Assembly (NCBI GenBank): GCA_016219375.1
Contig: JACRNC010000014.1
Location: forward strand, 1-64,000
Reading direction: 5' to 3'
Source of the DNA: Burkholderiales bacterium
GTDB taxonomy: Bacteria; Pseudomonadota; Gammaproteobacteria; Burkholderiales; Burkholderiaceae_C
Length of the DNA: 64,000 nt
In this document: in pieces, positions 54,360 to 63,857 of the stretch
Position numbering within the stretch: position 1 is the first letter of the stretch
Layout of the letters: every line of letters begins with the position of its first letter
The notes under the pieces: model-generated
The model's database searches: none
Told to the model about the DNA's origin: nothing
The model's input: only the letters and a program-made list of their open reading frames with translations
Made by a program: the position numbers and the translations under genes

Positions 54360-56249
54360 TTACGCGGCTGCCGGCATGGGCAGGCGCTCGACCACCGCGG
54401 CGCTGCCCAACAGCGCGCGCAGCTTGTCGCCGCCGACCACCTCGTCGGCCAGCAGGGCTGCGGTCAGCGCATCCAGCCGCTCGCGACGGGCTTCCAGCAC
54501 CGCCCGGCAGGCGGCCTGGGCCCGCTCCAGCAACGCGCGGGCCTCGGTCAGCACGCGGTCCTGGACCTGCGGGCCGACCAGGGCTTCGGGCACGCCGGGC
54601 AGGCTGAGCAGGCCGAACTCGCGGCTGAAGCCCATCGCACTGACCATCTCCACGGCGAGCTGCGAGGCGCGCTTGAGGTCATCCGCCGCGCCTGACGTGG
54701 TGTTGCCATAGACCATCAGCTCCGCCTCGCGGCCGGCCAGCAGCATGCCCAGGCGGCCGTGCAGCTCGGCCTCGCCGTAGAGCGGCAGCTCGTCGGCGCG
54801 GCTGACGAAGGTGACGCCCAGCGCCTGGCCGCGCGGCTCGATGGACACGCGCTCGACCACGCCGGCGCCCAGCACATGGGCCACGATGGCGTGGCCGCCT
54901 TCGTGCACGGCGATGCGCTCGCGCGACTGCGGCGTCATCAGGCCCTTGAGGCCCGACACCTCGCCGCCAAGCTGGTGGGTCTCCAGCGCGCGCTGCAAGT
55001 GGGCTTGCTCGACCTGCTCCGATCCGGCCTCGGCGGCCAGCACGGTGGCACGGTTGACGATGTTGGTGATGTCGGCCTGCGACAGGCTGGAGCTCGATCG
55101 CGCCAGCGTGTCGATGTCGATGCCGTCCGCCGCCTTCACGCGCGACAGGCACAGCCGGTAGAGCTCGCGCCGGTCGGGCAGCGTAGGCAGGCCCACGCGG
55201 GCCACCAAGTCGAAGCGGCCCGGGCGGCGCAGCGCCTCGTCCACGTTGCCCACGTGGTTGGTGGCGCCGATCACCACCACGTGCTCGTTGGCGGCAAAGC
55301 CGTCGAGCTCCACCAGCAGCTTGTTGATGATGCGGTTCTCCTCGGATGCACCGCTGCTGCGCTGGCTGCCGCTGCTGCGCTGGCCGATGCCGTCGAACTC
55401 GTCGATGAAGACGATGCACGGCGCGTTCTTGCGCGCGGTGGCGAACAGCTCGCGCACCTTGGCGATGCCCGCGCCGTAGAACATGCTGGAGAAGTGCGAG
55501 CCGTCCACGGCGATGAAGTTGGCGCCGCATTCGCCGGCCAGCGCACGCGCCAGCAGCGTCTTGCCGGTCCCCGGCGGGCCTTCGAGCAGCACGCCGCGCG
55601 GCGGGCGCGCGCCCAGCGCCAGGTAGCGCGACGGATCGCGCATGTAGGCCGTCACCTGCTGCAGCGCGGCCTTGGCATCGGTGGCGCCGATCACGTCGTC
55701 GAAGCCGGTGGTGGGCTTCTCGGCCAGCTGCGGCTTGTTGTTGCCCAGGCCGCCGCCCTGGCGCACCAGGTAGACAACGATGAAGGCGGTCAGCGCGACA
55801 GAGGCCACCGCCAGCAGGCGCTGCAGCACGTTGCCGGTGCTGTCCATCAGCTTGGCACCCGGGCTGCGCGCATCGACCTGCACCCGCGTGAGCGCAAAGC
55901 CGCGCTCGCGGCTCAGGCCCTCCAGCCGCGCAGCCAGGCCGCTGTCGCCCAGCAGCTCGGTGCTCCAGCGCTCGCCCGCACGCGTGGTGACCAGCGCGCG
56001 ACTGCCGTCCAGGCCGATGGCCGCCACCTGGCCCGAGGCCAGCGCGCGCTCCAGCACCGACACATCCACCGGCCGGTCCAGCCAGGCGCGCGGCGTGGCC
56101 TCGAAGCGCTGCGCCAGCTCGGTGCGCGCACGGCCGTCGGGGCGCTCGGCCAGATAGTCGGCGGCCACCAGCATGCCGATGCCGCCCAGGCAGCACAGCA
56201 CGGTGGAGAGGATCTGCAGCCAGCGCGGCCAGGTCTTGAAGCGTTTCAT
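54360..56249 (-). CDS. FtsH-like ATP-dependent zinc metalloprotease
   Basis: 629 residues. Membrane helices at about 12-32 and 148-163 bracket a periplasmic domain of unusual sequence; then AAA ATPase with GPPGTGKT (224-231), FIDEFD (about 281-286), second-region RRPGRFD, and protease motif HEGGH (449-453) instead of the usual HEAGH. The second-region-of-homology and zinc site are otherwise complete. It probably degrades membrane or regulatory proteins. Divergence from standard FtsH suggests an accessory paralog; the housekeeping copy should lie elsewhere. Confidence 0.88.
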   Translation of the reverse strand: MKRFKTWPRWLQILSTVLCCLGGIGMLVAADYLAERPDGRARTELAQRFEATPRAWLDRPVDVSVLERALASGQVAAIGLDGSRALVTTRAGERWSTELLGDSGLAARLEGLSRERGFALTRVQVDARSPGAKLMDSTGNVLQRLLAVASVALTAFIVVYLVRQGGGLGNNKPQLAEKPTTGFDDVIGATDAKAALQQVTAYMRDPSRYLALGARPPRGVLLEGPPGTGKTLLARALAGECGANFIAVDGSHFSSMFYGAGIAKVRELFATARKNAPCIVFIDEFDGIGQRSSGSQRSSGASEENRIINKLLVELDGFAANEHVVVIGATNHVGNVDEALRRPGRFDLVARVGLPTLPDRRELYRLCLSRVKAADGIDIDTLARSSSSLSQADITNIVNRATVLAAEAGSEQVEQAHLQRALETHQLGGEVSGLKGLMTPQSRERIAVHEGGHAIVAHVLGAGVVERVSIEPRGQALGVTFVSRADELPLYGEAELHGRLGMLLAGREAELMVYGNTTSGAADDLKRASQLAVEMVSAMGFSREFGLLSLPGVPEALVGPQVQDRVLTEARALLERAQAACRAVLEARRERLDALTAALLADEVVGGDKLRALLGSAAVVERLPMPAAA

Positions 56250-56608
56250 GGATGCGGGCGGACGGTGGAGGACGGGCGCAAGAAGAGACGGGATCAGGCT
56301 CGTGGCCGGCGGCTGGGCGCAGAGCTTGCAAGCAAGGAGGTCAGGCAGGACGGATCTGAGAACGCCGCGCCCCGGCAGGTGAGGCAGACGCCATCAGACC
56401 TCAAGAGCGCGCGGCCCGATGGGCCGAGCAAGGCCGTCGCCGGGCCCTTGATTACCCCTGGATACAGCGCCGGCGCGCCGGTTCTGGCCGCCCGCGGCAC
56501 ATCAGTGCGAAACCGCACGGATCAGCGCACCAGCACGCCCGCGAGACACCAGCGAGCCGACGTCGCGCACCGCCCAGCGTCGGCGCTTACACCGATCCGC
56601 CCGCTGTG
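56250..56608. other. Divergent promoter region, FtsH-like gene / sensor kinase
   Basis: No gene supported. Somewhat less G+C-rich near 56310-56420. It must hold both promoters; no confident boxes. Confidence 0.4.
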
Positions 56609-58693
56609 ATGCATCCCCCACAATGGCCGGCCATGCAGGATTTCGTCACTTCGCCGGGTGCGTTGCCCGATGCCGCCGCTGCCGCCGCCGAGGTGAACGC
56701 CGTCCGCACCGCGCCGCTGGCCGCGCTGGATGACCGCAGCCTGCAGGCCACCTTCTGGGGTGCGGTGGTCGCGGGCCTGCTCTTCGGCCTGGCGTGGCTG
56801 GTGGCCGCCGCGCTGCTCACACGCGCCCCCCAGCCGCCGGCGGCCGCCGGCACCATGCTGCTGCTCGACCGCGCACTGACCGTGGCCGCGCCCTCCGCCG
56901 GTCCTGCGGCCCCCGCTGCCGCCGCGTTCCCGCCCGCCGGCACCGGCCAGGAGATCCTGCTGCCCGACCAATGGTCGCGCAGCCGCCCCGGAGAGGACGG
57001 CAGCGTCTGGTACCGGCTGCGCTTCGACCGCCCGGCCGCACCTGCGGACGCGCTGCTGGCCGCCTTCATCGAGCGCGCGTGCACCAACCTGGAGGTGCGC
57101 CTGAACGGCGAGCTGGTCCACCGCGGCGGCCGGCTGGCCGAGCCCATCACCCGCACTTGCTACCACTCGCACCTCGTCACGCTGCCGGGCAGCCTGCTGC
57201 GCGACAGCGGCAACGTGCTCGACATCAAGGTGGTCGGCTATGCGCTGGAGAACGTCACCGCCCGCCAGCGCGCCGGCGGCCTGTCGGCCGTGCGCATCGG
57301 CCCGCAGCCGGCCATGCAGGCACTGCAGGACCACCACATGTTCTGGCACGTCACGCTGGCCCAGGTCATCAGCGGCACCATGCTCATCCTGGGCGGCTTC
57401 GCGCTGATGCTGGCCTGGGTGCGCCGGCTGGGCTACCTGATGCACTTCGGCCTGATGTCCATCGGCTGGGCGCTGCTGACCACGCGCATGTGGGTGCGCG
57501 ACGTGCCGCTGCCGGGGCCGCAGGTTGAGCTGCTGCTGTGCCTGGCGTTCGCGCCAATCATCGCCTTTGCGGTCAAGTTCCTGCTGGGCTACGCCGGTCT
57601 GGCGCTGCGCGGCCCCGCGCATGCGCGCATCGACCGCTGGATCACGCTGGCGCTGTGGGGCCAGTGCCTGGTGATGGCCGGCAGCTTCTATCTGGCCGGC
57701 CGCTTCGGCCTCTTCCCGGTGGCGCGCGTCTGGTACACGCTCTTCACCCTGGAGCTGGTCGCCGCGATGGGCTACTTCCTGTGGCATGCGGCGCACGCGC
57801 GGCGGGCCGAGTTCTGGCTGATGTGCGGCGTGCTGGGCATCGTCGGCGCCGCGCTGGGCATCGAGAACGCCTACCAGAACGGCGCCGATGCGCTGTGGGG
57901 CGGGCGCTTCGTGCACCTCGTCATGCCGCTGCTCTTCTGCGCCGTGGGCATCCGGCTGATCCAGGTCTATGCCCGCGCGCTGCAAAGCGCAGAAGGCGCG
58001 CGCAACCAGCTGGAGTTCCGCATCCAGCAGATCACCGCCGAAATCGAACACAACTTCACCCAGCTGGCCGAGCTGCGCGTGGAGCAGATCGCCGAGCGGG
58101 AACGCAAGCGCATCGCCGCAGACCTGCACGACGACCTGGGCGCCAAGCTGCTGACCATCGTGCACACCAGCGACAACGACCGCATCTCCACCCTGGCCCG
58201 CGAGGCTCTGGAAGAAATGCGCCTGTCCGTGCGTGGCCTGGTGGGCAAGCCCATGCAGCTGCCCGACGCGCTGGCCGACTGGCGTGCCGAGATGGTCTCG
58301 CGCCTGGGCCAGGCCGGCATCGACATCGCCTGGGACAGCGACGGCGAGATGCCCGAGCGCCCGGTGTCTGCACGCATCTACGTGCAGACCACGCGCATCC
58401 TGCGCGAGGCGGTGAGCAACATCATCAAGCACAGCGGCGCCTCGCACACCGTCATCCGCTGCGAGGTGGAGGGCGACGACTTCAAGCTCGCCATCCAGGA
58501 CAACGGTCGGGGCATCCCGATGGAGCTGGACGGCCGCCTGGACCGCGGCCACGGCATGGCCACCATGAAGAACCGGGCCAAGCAATTGCACGGGCAATGC
58601 CTGGTCGAATCCGCACCACGACAGGGGACCATCATCCGGCTCACCCTGCCGCTGGATCCTATGGGGCTGCAAACCAAGCCCCTGCTACCATGA
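56609..58693 (+). CDS. NarL-type sensor histidine kinase with 7TM sensor (DISM-like)
   Basis: 694 residues from ATG 56609; ATG 56633 also fits. One helix near 50-70, a periplasmic jelly-roll-like domain (about 110-235; SVWYRLRFDRP, LEVRLNGELVHRGG), then about seven helices to residue 460 and a coiled segment. HisKA_3 has the H-box RKRIAADLHDDLGAKLL with His near 507; HATPase has NGRGIP and GHGMATMKNRA. Paired with the response regulator starting 24 bp after its stop. Confidence 0.92.
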   Translation: MHPPQWPAMQDFVTSPGALPDAAAAAAEVNAVRTAPLAALDDRSLQATFWGAVVAGLLFGLAWLVAAALLTRAPQPPAAAGTMLLLDRALTVAAPSAGPAAPAAAAFPPAGTGQEILLPDQWSRSRPGEDGSVWYRLRFDRPAAPADALLAAFIERACTNLEVRLNGELVHRGGRLAEPITRTCYHSHLVTLPGSLLRDSGNVLDIKVVGYALENVTARQRAGGLSAVRIGPQPAMQALQDHHMFWHVTLAQVISGTMLILGGFALMLAWVRRLGYLMHFGLMSIGWALLTTRMWVRDVPLPGPQVELLLCLAFAPIIAFAVKFLLGYAGLALRGPAHARIDRWITLALWGQCLVMAGSFYLAGRFGLFPVARVWYTLFTLELVAAMGYFLWHAAHARRAEFWLMCGVLGIVGAALGIENAYQNGADALWGGRFVHLVMPLLFCAVGIRLIQVYARALQSAEGARNQLEFRIQQITAEIEHNFTQLAELRVEQIAERERKRIAADLHDDLGAKLLTIVHTSDNDRISTLAREALEEMRLSVRGLVGKPMQLPDALADWRAEMVSRLGQAGIDIAWDSDGEMPERPVSARIYVQTTRILREAVSNIIKHSGASHTVIRCEVEGDDFKLAIQDNGRGIPMELDGRLDRGHGMATMKNRAKQLHGQCLVESAPRQGTIIRLTLPLDPMGLQTKPLLP

Positions 58694-58717
58694 CCGACGC
58701 CTTCGTCAGAGACCGCC

Positions 58718-59377
58718 ATGAAGCAAATCCTGCTGCTCGAAGACCTGCCTGAAATCCGCGCCTGGCTCAAGACGCTGGCGCTCCAGGTGTTCCCGCAAGC
58801 CCGCATCAGCGAGAGTGCTCGCGTCCACGATGCGCTGGAACTCGTCAAGGCGGTGCGCTTCGACGTCGCCCTGATCGACCTGGGCCTGCCCGACGGCTCC
58901 GGCGTCAAGGTGGTCGAGGCCCTGCACGAGTCGCAGCCCGACGCGCAGTCCGTGGTGGTCACCATCCACGACGACGACGAGCATCTCTTCCCCGCCCTGC
59001 AGGCTGGCGCCTTCGGCTACCTGCTCAAGGAGCAGTCGCGCGAGCAGCTGGCCGAGCAGCTGCACCGCATCAGCCAGGGCGAGCCGCCGCTGTCGCCGTC
59101 CATCGCCCGGCGCGTCATCAACTACTTCACCGCCCAGGCCAAGGCCAAGGCGCAGGAGGCCGTGCCGCTGATGCCGCACGTGCAGCTGACCGACCGCGAG
59201 AACGACGTGCTGCTGCGCGTGGCCAAGGGCTTCACGTTGCCGGAGATCGGCCAGCAGCTCAACCTGTCGCGCCACACCATCGCCGACTACGTCAAGCAGA
59301 TCTACCGCAAGCTCAACGTGTCGTCCCGCGCCGAAGCCGCGCTGGAGGCCCAGCGCCTGGGGCTGTTCCGCAAGTGA
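58718..59377 (+). CDS. NarL/LuxR-type response regulator
   Basis: 219 residues. The receiver has acidic ED at 8-9, phospho-acceptor Asp54 (ALIDLGLPDG) and Lys104 in YLLKEQ. The LuxR helix-turn-helix follows (LTDRENDVLLRVAKGFTLPEIGQQLNLSRHTI near 155-185). Cognate partner of the kinase upstream. Confidence 0.95.
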   Translation: MKQILLLEDLPEIRAWLKTLALQVFPQARISESARVHDALELVKAVRFDVALIDLGLPDGSGVKVVEALHESQPDAQSVVVTIHDDDEHLFPALQAGAFGYLLKEQSREQLAEQLHRISQGEPPLSPSIARRVINYFTAQAKAKAQEAVPLMPHVQLTDRENDVLLRVAKGFTLPEIGQQLNLSRHTIADYVKQIYRKLNVSSRAEAALEAQRLGLFRK

Positions 59378-59444
59378 CCCGCTGCTGCAAGGTGGCGGCG
59401 GGCGCCCGGCGTGCCGCCGCCCCGCGCCGCCGTGAGGCGCCGCG

Positions 59445-60017
59445 ATGATCGGCCGCCTGAGCGGCCTGCTGGCCGAGAAGGCCCCGCCCCAGGTCCTCGT
59501 CGACGTGAGCGGCGTGGGCTACGAGGTGGCGGTGCCGATGAGCACCTTCTACAACCTGCCCGACACCGGGGCCAAGGTCACGCTGCTGACGCACCTGGTC
59601 GTGCGGGAGGACGCGCACCTGCTCTACGGCTTCCTCACCGCGGCCGAGCGCGCGTCCTTTCGTGAGCTGATCAAGATCAGCGGCATCGGCCCGCGCATCG
59701 CCCTGGCCCTGCTCAGCGGCCTGAGCGCGGCCGAGCTGGCCCAGGCCATCGCCGCCCAGGATGCCACCCGGCTCATCAAGGTGCCCGGCATCGGCAAGAA
59801 GACGGCCGAGCGGCTGCTGCTGGAGCTCAAGGGCAAGCTGGCCCCGGACCTCGGCCTGCCCGTGGCCGCCGGCACGCCCGCGCGCAACGACATCCTGCAG
59901 GCGCTCGTGGCCCTGGGCTACAGCGACAAGGAAGCCGCCGCCGCACTCAAGCAGCTACCGGCCGATGTGGACGTGAGCCAGGGCATCAAGCTGGCGCTCA
60001 AGGCGCTGTCGCCTTAG
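59445..60017 (+). CDS. ruvA: Holliday junction branch-migration protein RuvA
   Basis: 190 residues. OB-fold domain I ([28 protein letters not shown]), the two helix-hairpin-helix motifs ([33 protein letters not shown]) and the C-terminal RuvB-contacting domain ([18 protein letters not shown]) are complete. Neither ruvB nor ruvC is adjacent. The stop codon overlaps that of moaC on the other strand. Confidence 0.96.
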   Translation: MIGRLSGLLAEKAPPQVLVDVSGVGYEVAVPMSTFYNLPDTGAKVTLLTHLVVREDAHLLYGFLTAAERASFRELIKISGIGPRIALALLSGLSAAELAQAIAAQDATRLIKVPGIGKKTAERLLLELKGKLAPDLGLPVAAGTPARNDILQALVALGYSDKEAAAALKQLPADVDVSQGIKLALKALSP

Positions 60018-60559
60018 CGCAGGTCTGGTGCCACCCAGTCGCCGGACTTGCCGCCGCGCTTTTCCAGCACGCGCACGCCGTCGATCACCATGCCGCGGTC
60101 GGCCGCCTTGCACATGTCGTAGACGGTGAGCAGGCCCACCTGCACGGCGGCCAGCGCCTCCATCTCCACGCCGGTGGGGCCGGTGGTCTCCACCGTGGCT
60201 TCGCAGTGCACGCAGTGCGCCGCATCGTCCAGGCGGAAGTCCACCGCCACGCGCGTCAGCGGCAGCGGATGGCACAGCGGGATCAGCTCGGCCGTGCGCT
60301 TGGCCGCCTGGATGGCCGCGATGCGGGCCACGCCGATCACGTCGCCCTTGGCCGCCTGGCCGCCTGCGATCAGCGCCAGCGTGGCCGGCTGCATGACGAT
60401 GCGCCCGCCCGCGCGGGCCACGCGGCGGGTCGCCGGCTTGCCGCCCACGTCCACCATGTGCGCCCGGCCCTGCTCGTCGAAGTGGGTCAGCGGCGAGCCG
60501 GGCACGTCGCCGGATGCATGGCCGGATGAGGCGGGGATGGATGCGTCGGGTGAGGACAT
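60014..60559 (-). CDS. moaC: Cyclic pyranopterin monophosphate synthase MoaC
   Basis: 181 residues from ATG 60559 (MSSPDAS), slightly longer than usual because of a flexible N-terminus. [48 protein letters not shown] and the active-site [21 protein letters not shown] are characteristic. Second step enzyme of molybdopterin synthesis. Convergent with ruvA; the two stops share three base pairs. Confidence 0.95.
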   Translation of the reverse strand: MSSPDASIPASSGHASGDVPGSPLTHFDEQGRAHMVDVGGKPATRRVARAGGRIVMQPATLALIAGGQAAKGDVIGVARIAAIQAAKRTAELIPLCHPLPLTRVAVDFRLDDAAHCVHCEATVETTGPTGVEMEALAAVQVGLLTVYDMCKAADRGMVIDGVRVLEKRGGKSGDWVAPDLR

Positions 60560-60700
60560 GCGCAGGCCCTTGCGGCTCGGTTGCGGTGGTCGCCGCGCGG
60601 TGAGCGGTAGCGGCTTCGGGCCAGCCAATGCGGTGGCCAGCTTGGCGCCAACGTGTCGGGACACTTGCAAAGCGTTTACCCCGCTTCACATGGCGGCGGC

Positions 60701-62335
60701 ATGATAGATGTGATGAGCTTGCGAGACCGTTTCATGCCCACTTCACGCACGCTGCCGCCTGCACGCAGGCCAGGCCGTCGAGCCGCCCGCCAGGTGCTGG
60801 CCGGGCTGCTGGCCGCGGCCTGCGTCCTGCCGCCCGCGCCTGCCCTGGCGGCCGCCGGCAGCCTGCCCGCGCTGGGCGAGGACGCCGACGCCGCACTGTC
60901 GCCGGCCGGCGAGCGCGCGCTGGGCGAGCGCATCATGCGCAGCATCCGCTCCGACCCGGACGTCATCGACGACCCGGTGCTGCGCGCCTATGCCGACCAG
61001 ATCTGGCTGCGCCTGCTGGCCGCGGCCCGCCAGCGCGGCGAGATCACGCCCGACCTCGACCCGCGCTTTGCCTGGCAGGCCTTCCTCGTGCGCGACCGCA
61101 CGGTCAACGCCTTTGCCCTGCCCGGCGGCTATGTGGGCATCCACCTGGGCCTGATCGCCGTGACCACCAACCGCGACCAGCTCGCCTCGGTGCTGGCGCA
61201 CGAGCTCACGCACATCACGCAGCGCCACATCGTGCGCTCCATCGGCATCCAGCAGCGGCAGTCGCTGGTCAGCATCGCCTCGATGGTGCTGGGCGTGCTG
61301 GCTGCCAGCCGGGCGCCGGCGGCGGCCCAGGCGCTGATGACCGGCGGCCAGGCGGTGGCCATGCAGGACCAGCTCAACTTCTCGCGCGACATGGAGCGCG
61401 AGGCCGACCGCGTGGGCTTCGGCGTGCTCACCGCCGCCGGTTTCGACGCCGACGGCATGGCCGCGATGTTCGAGAAGCTGGCCCAGGCCTCGCGCCTGAA
61501 CGACACGCTGGAGTACCCCTACCTGCGCAGCCACCCGCTGACCACCGAGCGCATCGGCGAGGCCCGTGCGCGACTCGGCCCCGGCATGCGCCCGCTGACC
61601 GAGCGCATCGACCCGCTGCACCAGCTCATGCGCGAGCGCTCGCGCGTGCTGATGGACCAGCGCGCCGTGGCCCTGCGCCCGCTGATCGACGAGGCGGTGC
61701 AGCCGCCGCCGTCCACGCTCGATGCCCTGCAGGCCGTGGCCCGCGGCTACGGCGGCGTGCTGGCCGCCACGCTACTGCGCGACGACGCAGCGGCGGTGCA
61801 GGCCATGAAGCAGCTGCGCGAGCGCCTGGCCGCCCTGCCGCCCGCGCAGCGCAGCGTGCTGCAGCCCGACATCGAACGCCTGGCCGCCGAGGCCGCCGTG
61901 GCTCGCGGCGACACGGTGTCGGCAGACGCCGCCCTGGCCGCGCTCGAAGGCGACACCGGCCGCGCCGCACTGCTGCTGCGCGCGCGACGCGCCGTGCTGC
62001 CCGGCACCGAGCCCGCACAGGTGCAGGCGGCCGCATCCACGCTGCAGTTGCGCGTGGCCGCCGCCCCCGACGATGCCCAGGCCTGGACGCTGCTGGGCCA
62101 GTGCTGGGAGCGCCTGGGCCAGCCGCTGCGTGCCGCGCGCGCCCACGCCGAGTCCAGCGCCGCCCTCGGCCGCATTGCCGACGCAGTGGAGCGGCTGCGC
62201 GCGGCCCAACGCCAGGCCCGCTCACGCTCGCCATCGGCCGCCGACTTCGTCGAGCTGTCGGTCATCGATGCGCGGCTGCAGGCGCTGGAAGCCGAGATGC
62301 GGCAGCTGCAGCGCGAGGACGCCCGCGGGTCTTGA
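60701..62335 (+). CDS. Periplasmic M48 metalloprotease (BepA/YfgC-like) with TPR region
   Basis: 544 residues from ATG 60701; ATG 60713 and 60734 are alternatives, none with a good ribosome site. A basic start and hydrophobic stretch (QVLAGLLAAACVLPPAPALAAA) form a signal peptide. The zinc motif HELTH begins at about residue 167, with the downstream Glu in MEREADRVG. The C-terminal half is helical TPR-like. BepA-type proteases control outer-membrane protein and LptD assembly. Confidence 0.9.
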   Translation: MIDVMSLRDRFMPTSRTLPPARRPGRRAARQVLAGLLAAACVLPPAPALAAAGSLPALGEDADAALSPAGERALGERIMRSIRSDPDVIDDPVLRAYADQIWLRLLAAARQRGEITPDLDPRFAWQAFLVRDRTVNAFALPGGYVGIHLGLIAVTTNRDQLASVLAHELTHITQRHIVRSIGIQQRQSLVSIASMVLGVLAASRAPAAAQALMTGGQAVAMQDQLNFSRDMEREADRVGFGVLTAAGFDADGMAAMFEKLAQASRLNDTLEYPYLRSHPLTTERIGEARARLGPGMRPLTERIDPLHQLMRERSRVLMDQRAVALRPLIDEAVQPPPSTLDALQAVARGYGGVLAATLLRDDAAAVQAMKQLRERLAALPPAQRSVLQPDIERLAAEAAVARGDTVSADAALAALEGDTGRAALLLRARRAVLPGTEPAQVQAAASTLQLRVAAAPDDAQAWTLLGQCWERLGQPLRAARAHAESSAALGRIADAVERLRAAQRQARSRSPSAADFVELSVIDARLQALEAEMRQLQREDARGS

Positions 62336-62362
62336 TTGCCGGGCGCTGCAGCCTGGCAGCGA

Positions 62363-62719
62363 TCAGGATCCGCGGCTGAAGAGACGCTCCAGCGCCGCGT
62401 CGATCACCACCGCCCACAGGCTGTAGACCAGCGAGCCGGCCAGGGCCCAGCCGAAGCCATCGACCTGGAAGCCCTCCAGGATGCTGCCGGCCGCCAGGAA
62501 CATCAGCGCGTTGATCACGAAGAGGAACAGCCCCAGCGTGAGCAGCGTGACAGGCAGCGTCAGCAGGATGAGGATGGGCCGCACGAAGGTGTTGAGCAGG
62601 CCCAGCACCAGCGCGGCGATGAGCGCCGAGCCGAAGCTGGTCACGTTGACCCCGGGGAACCAGTGCGCCACCAGCAGCAGGGCCGCGGCCAGCAGCATCC
62701 ATCGAACGAGCCATTTCAT
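62363..62719 (-). CDS. Phage-holin-family (YvlD/DUF360-like) small membrane protein
   Basis: 118 residues with four hydrophobic helices (MLLAAALLLVAHWF, LIAALVLGLLNTFVRPIL, LLTLGLFLFVINALMFLAA, LAGSLVYSLWAVVID). LLNTFVRPILILLTLP is the family's hallmark. Despite the family name this is a chromosomal envelope protein of unknown function. Convergent with the M48 gene. Confidence 0.9.
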   Translation of the reverse strand: MKWLVRWMLLAAALLLVAHWFPGVNVTSFGSALIAALVLGLLNTFVRPILILLTLPVTLLTLGLFLFVINALMFLAAGSILEGFQVDGFGWALAGSLVYSLWAVVIDAALERLFSRGS

Positions 62720-62900
62720 GCCCGCCAGCATACAAGCGCACGCTGCAGCCGCGTGCGGCCGCTCCATCGCGCCCTGTGCGGCTTGCGCGGCTTGCGCATC
62801 CCTAATGTCGCAGCCGGCGCGGGCCGGGTCAGTACCAAAGGGGGATGACAAGCGCAGGGGCCGGCGGCACAGTGCGGCCTTGCAATGGTGCGGAGACATT

Positions 62901-62957
62901 CATGAGGCAACTCATGGGTTCTACGCTTTGGAGCGCCCTCGCGGCGCTCCTTTTTTT
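62901..62957 (+). ncRNA. Candidate small RNA 3' end: tetraloop hairpin plus intrinsic terminator
   Basis: CATGAG-GCAA-CTCATG (62901-62916) forms a perfect 6-bp hairpin capped by a GNRA-type loop; 13 nt later GGAGCGCC (62930-62937) pairs with GGCGCTCC (62943-62950), followed by seven T. No coding gene ends here on the plus strand: the nearest upstream gene is on the minus strand. An independent short transcript is the simplest reading. Its 5' end is not evident. Confidence 0.4.
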
Positions 62958-63282
62958 GCGCGGCGGCCGGCCCGGCACCGCATCGACACGGCATCGACAC
63001 CGCAGGGGCACGGCAGGGATGCGGCATGGGCCAGGCATGAGCGCGCAGCTCGAAGTCGCGAGGCCTCCGTACAGGCCCTCATGCGGCGTGATGCCGGGCT
63101 GCGACAAAAAGGCCGCTCCCCTCGTGGCGAGGGCTGTTTTCCCTCTGAAATCGCTTCTCATCCCTCTGGGGCCACAGTACCATCGCCCGTGCAGTCTCAT
63201 AGAGGATCGGCGGCTCATGAAGCCATCGCCCGGGGTCTGACGATTCCAGAGATCAACCTTGCATTACTCGGAGAGTTCGAAC
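62958..63282. other. Leader region of the SWIB gene
   Basis: No gene supported between the candidate sRNA and ATG 63283. From about 63130 the sequence becomes less G+C-rich, and a promoter for the SWIB gene probably lies at 63130-63220. Confidence 0.4.
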
Positions 63283-63675
63283 ATGGCAACTGCGAAGAAG
63301 GCCGCCGCCAAGAAGGCGCCGGCAAAGAAGGCCCCGGCCGCCAAGAAGGCAGCCCCGGCCAAGAAGGCTGCAGCCACCAAGACGACCATCAAGGTCGCCG
63401 CCAAGAAGGCCGCGCCGGCCAAGAAGCGCACCCCCAACGCGGCCTTCATGAAGGCCCTGACCCCGAGCCCGCAGCTTGCCGCCATCGTCGGCGACAAGCC
63501 GCTGCCGCGCACCGAGGTGACCAAGAAGGTCTGGGAGTACATCAAGAAGAACAAGCTGCAGGACGAAAAGCAAAAGCGTGTCATCAAGGCCGACGACAAG
63601 CTCAAGGAGCTGTTCAAGAAGCCCCAGGTCGACATGTTCGAGATGACCAAGATCATCGCCGCGCACCTGAGCTGA
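63283..63675 (+). CDS. SWIB/MDM2-domain protein with histone-H1-like Lys-rich N-terminus
   Basis: 130 residues from ATG 63283 with GGAGAG upstream. The first 55 residues are AKKA/PAKK repeats like histone H1 tails. A SWIB domain follows (FMKALTPSPQLAAIVGDKPL, EVTKKVWEYIKKNKLQDEK, VDMFEMTKIIAAHL). Such proteins occur in Chlamydia and betaproteobacteria and are thought to act on nucleoid DNA. An array of five terminators directly follows. Confidence 0.92.
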   Translation: MATAKKAAAKKAPAKKAPAAKKAAPAKKAAATKTTIKVAAKKAAPAKKRTPNAAFMKALTPSPQLAAIVGDKPLPRTEVTKKVWEYIKKNKLQDEKQKRVIKADDKLKELFKKPQVDMFEMTKIIAAHLS

Positions 63676-63702
63676 TCAGGCGGCACGCGGATCGATCCCC
63701 CC

Positions 63703-63840
63703 AACCCGGCTCCGGCCGGGTTTTTTTATTGCTCGGCTCCGGCCCGGTTTTTTTATTGCTCGGCTCCGGCCGGGTTTTTTATTGCTGCGGCCTTGGCCGG
63801 GTTTTTTATTGCCCGGCTCCGGCCGGGTTCTTATTGCCGG
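63703..63840 (+). terminator. Five tandem copies of an intrinsic terminator
   Basis: Units of 25-27 bp, each a G+C-rich CCCGGCTCCGGCCGGG-like stem followed by a T-run and ATTGC, start at about 63703, 63734, 63761, 63787 and 63813. Four copies keep an uninterrupted T-run; the fifth reads TTCTT. The repeats differ at a few positions, so the array is not brand new. They end the SWIB transcript and insulate the response regulator gene that runs toward them. Confidence 0.85.
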
Positions 63841-63857
63841 CCTCGTGCCGGGCCGCC

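Noticed and set aside
62845..63240. 131-codon plus-strand frame over the candidate small RNA
   Set aside because: It runs through two hairpins and a terminator and lacks a ribosome site; composition is not protein-like.
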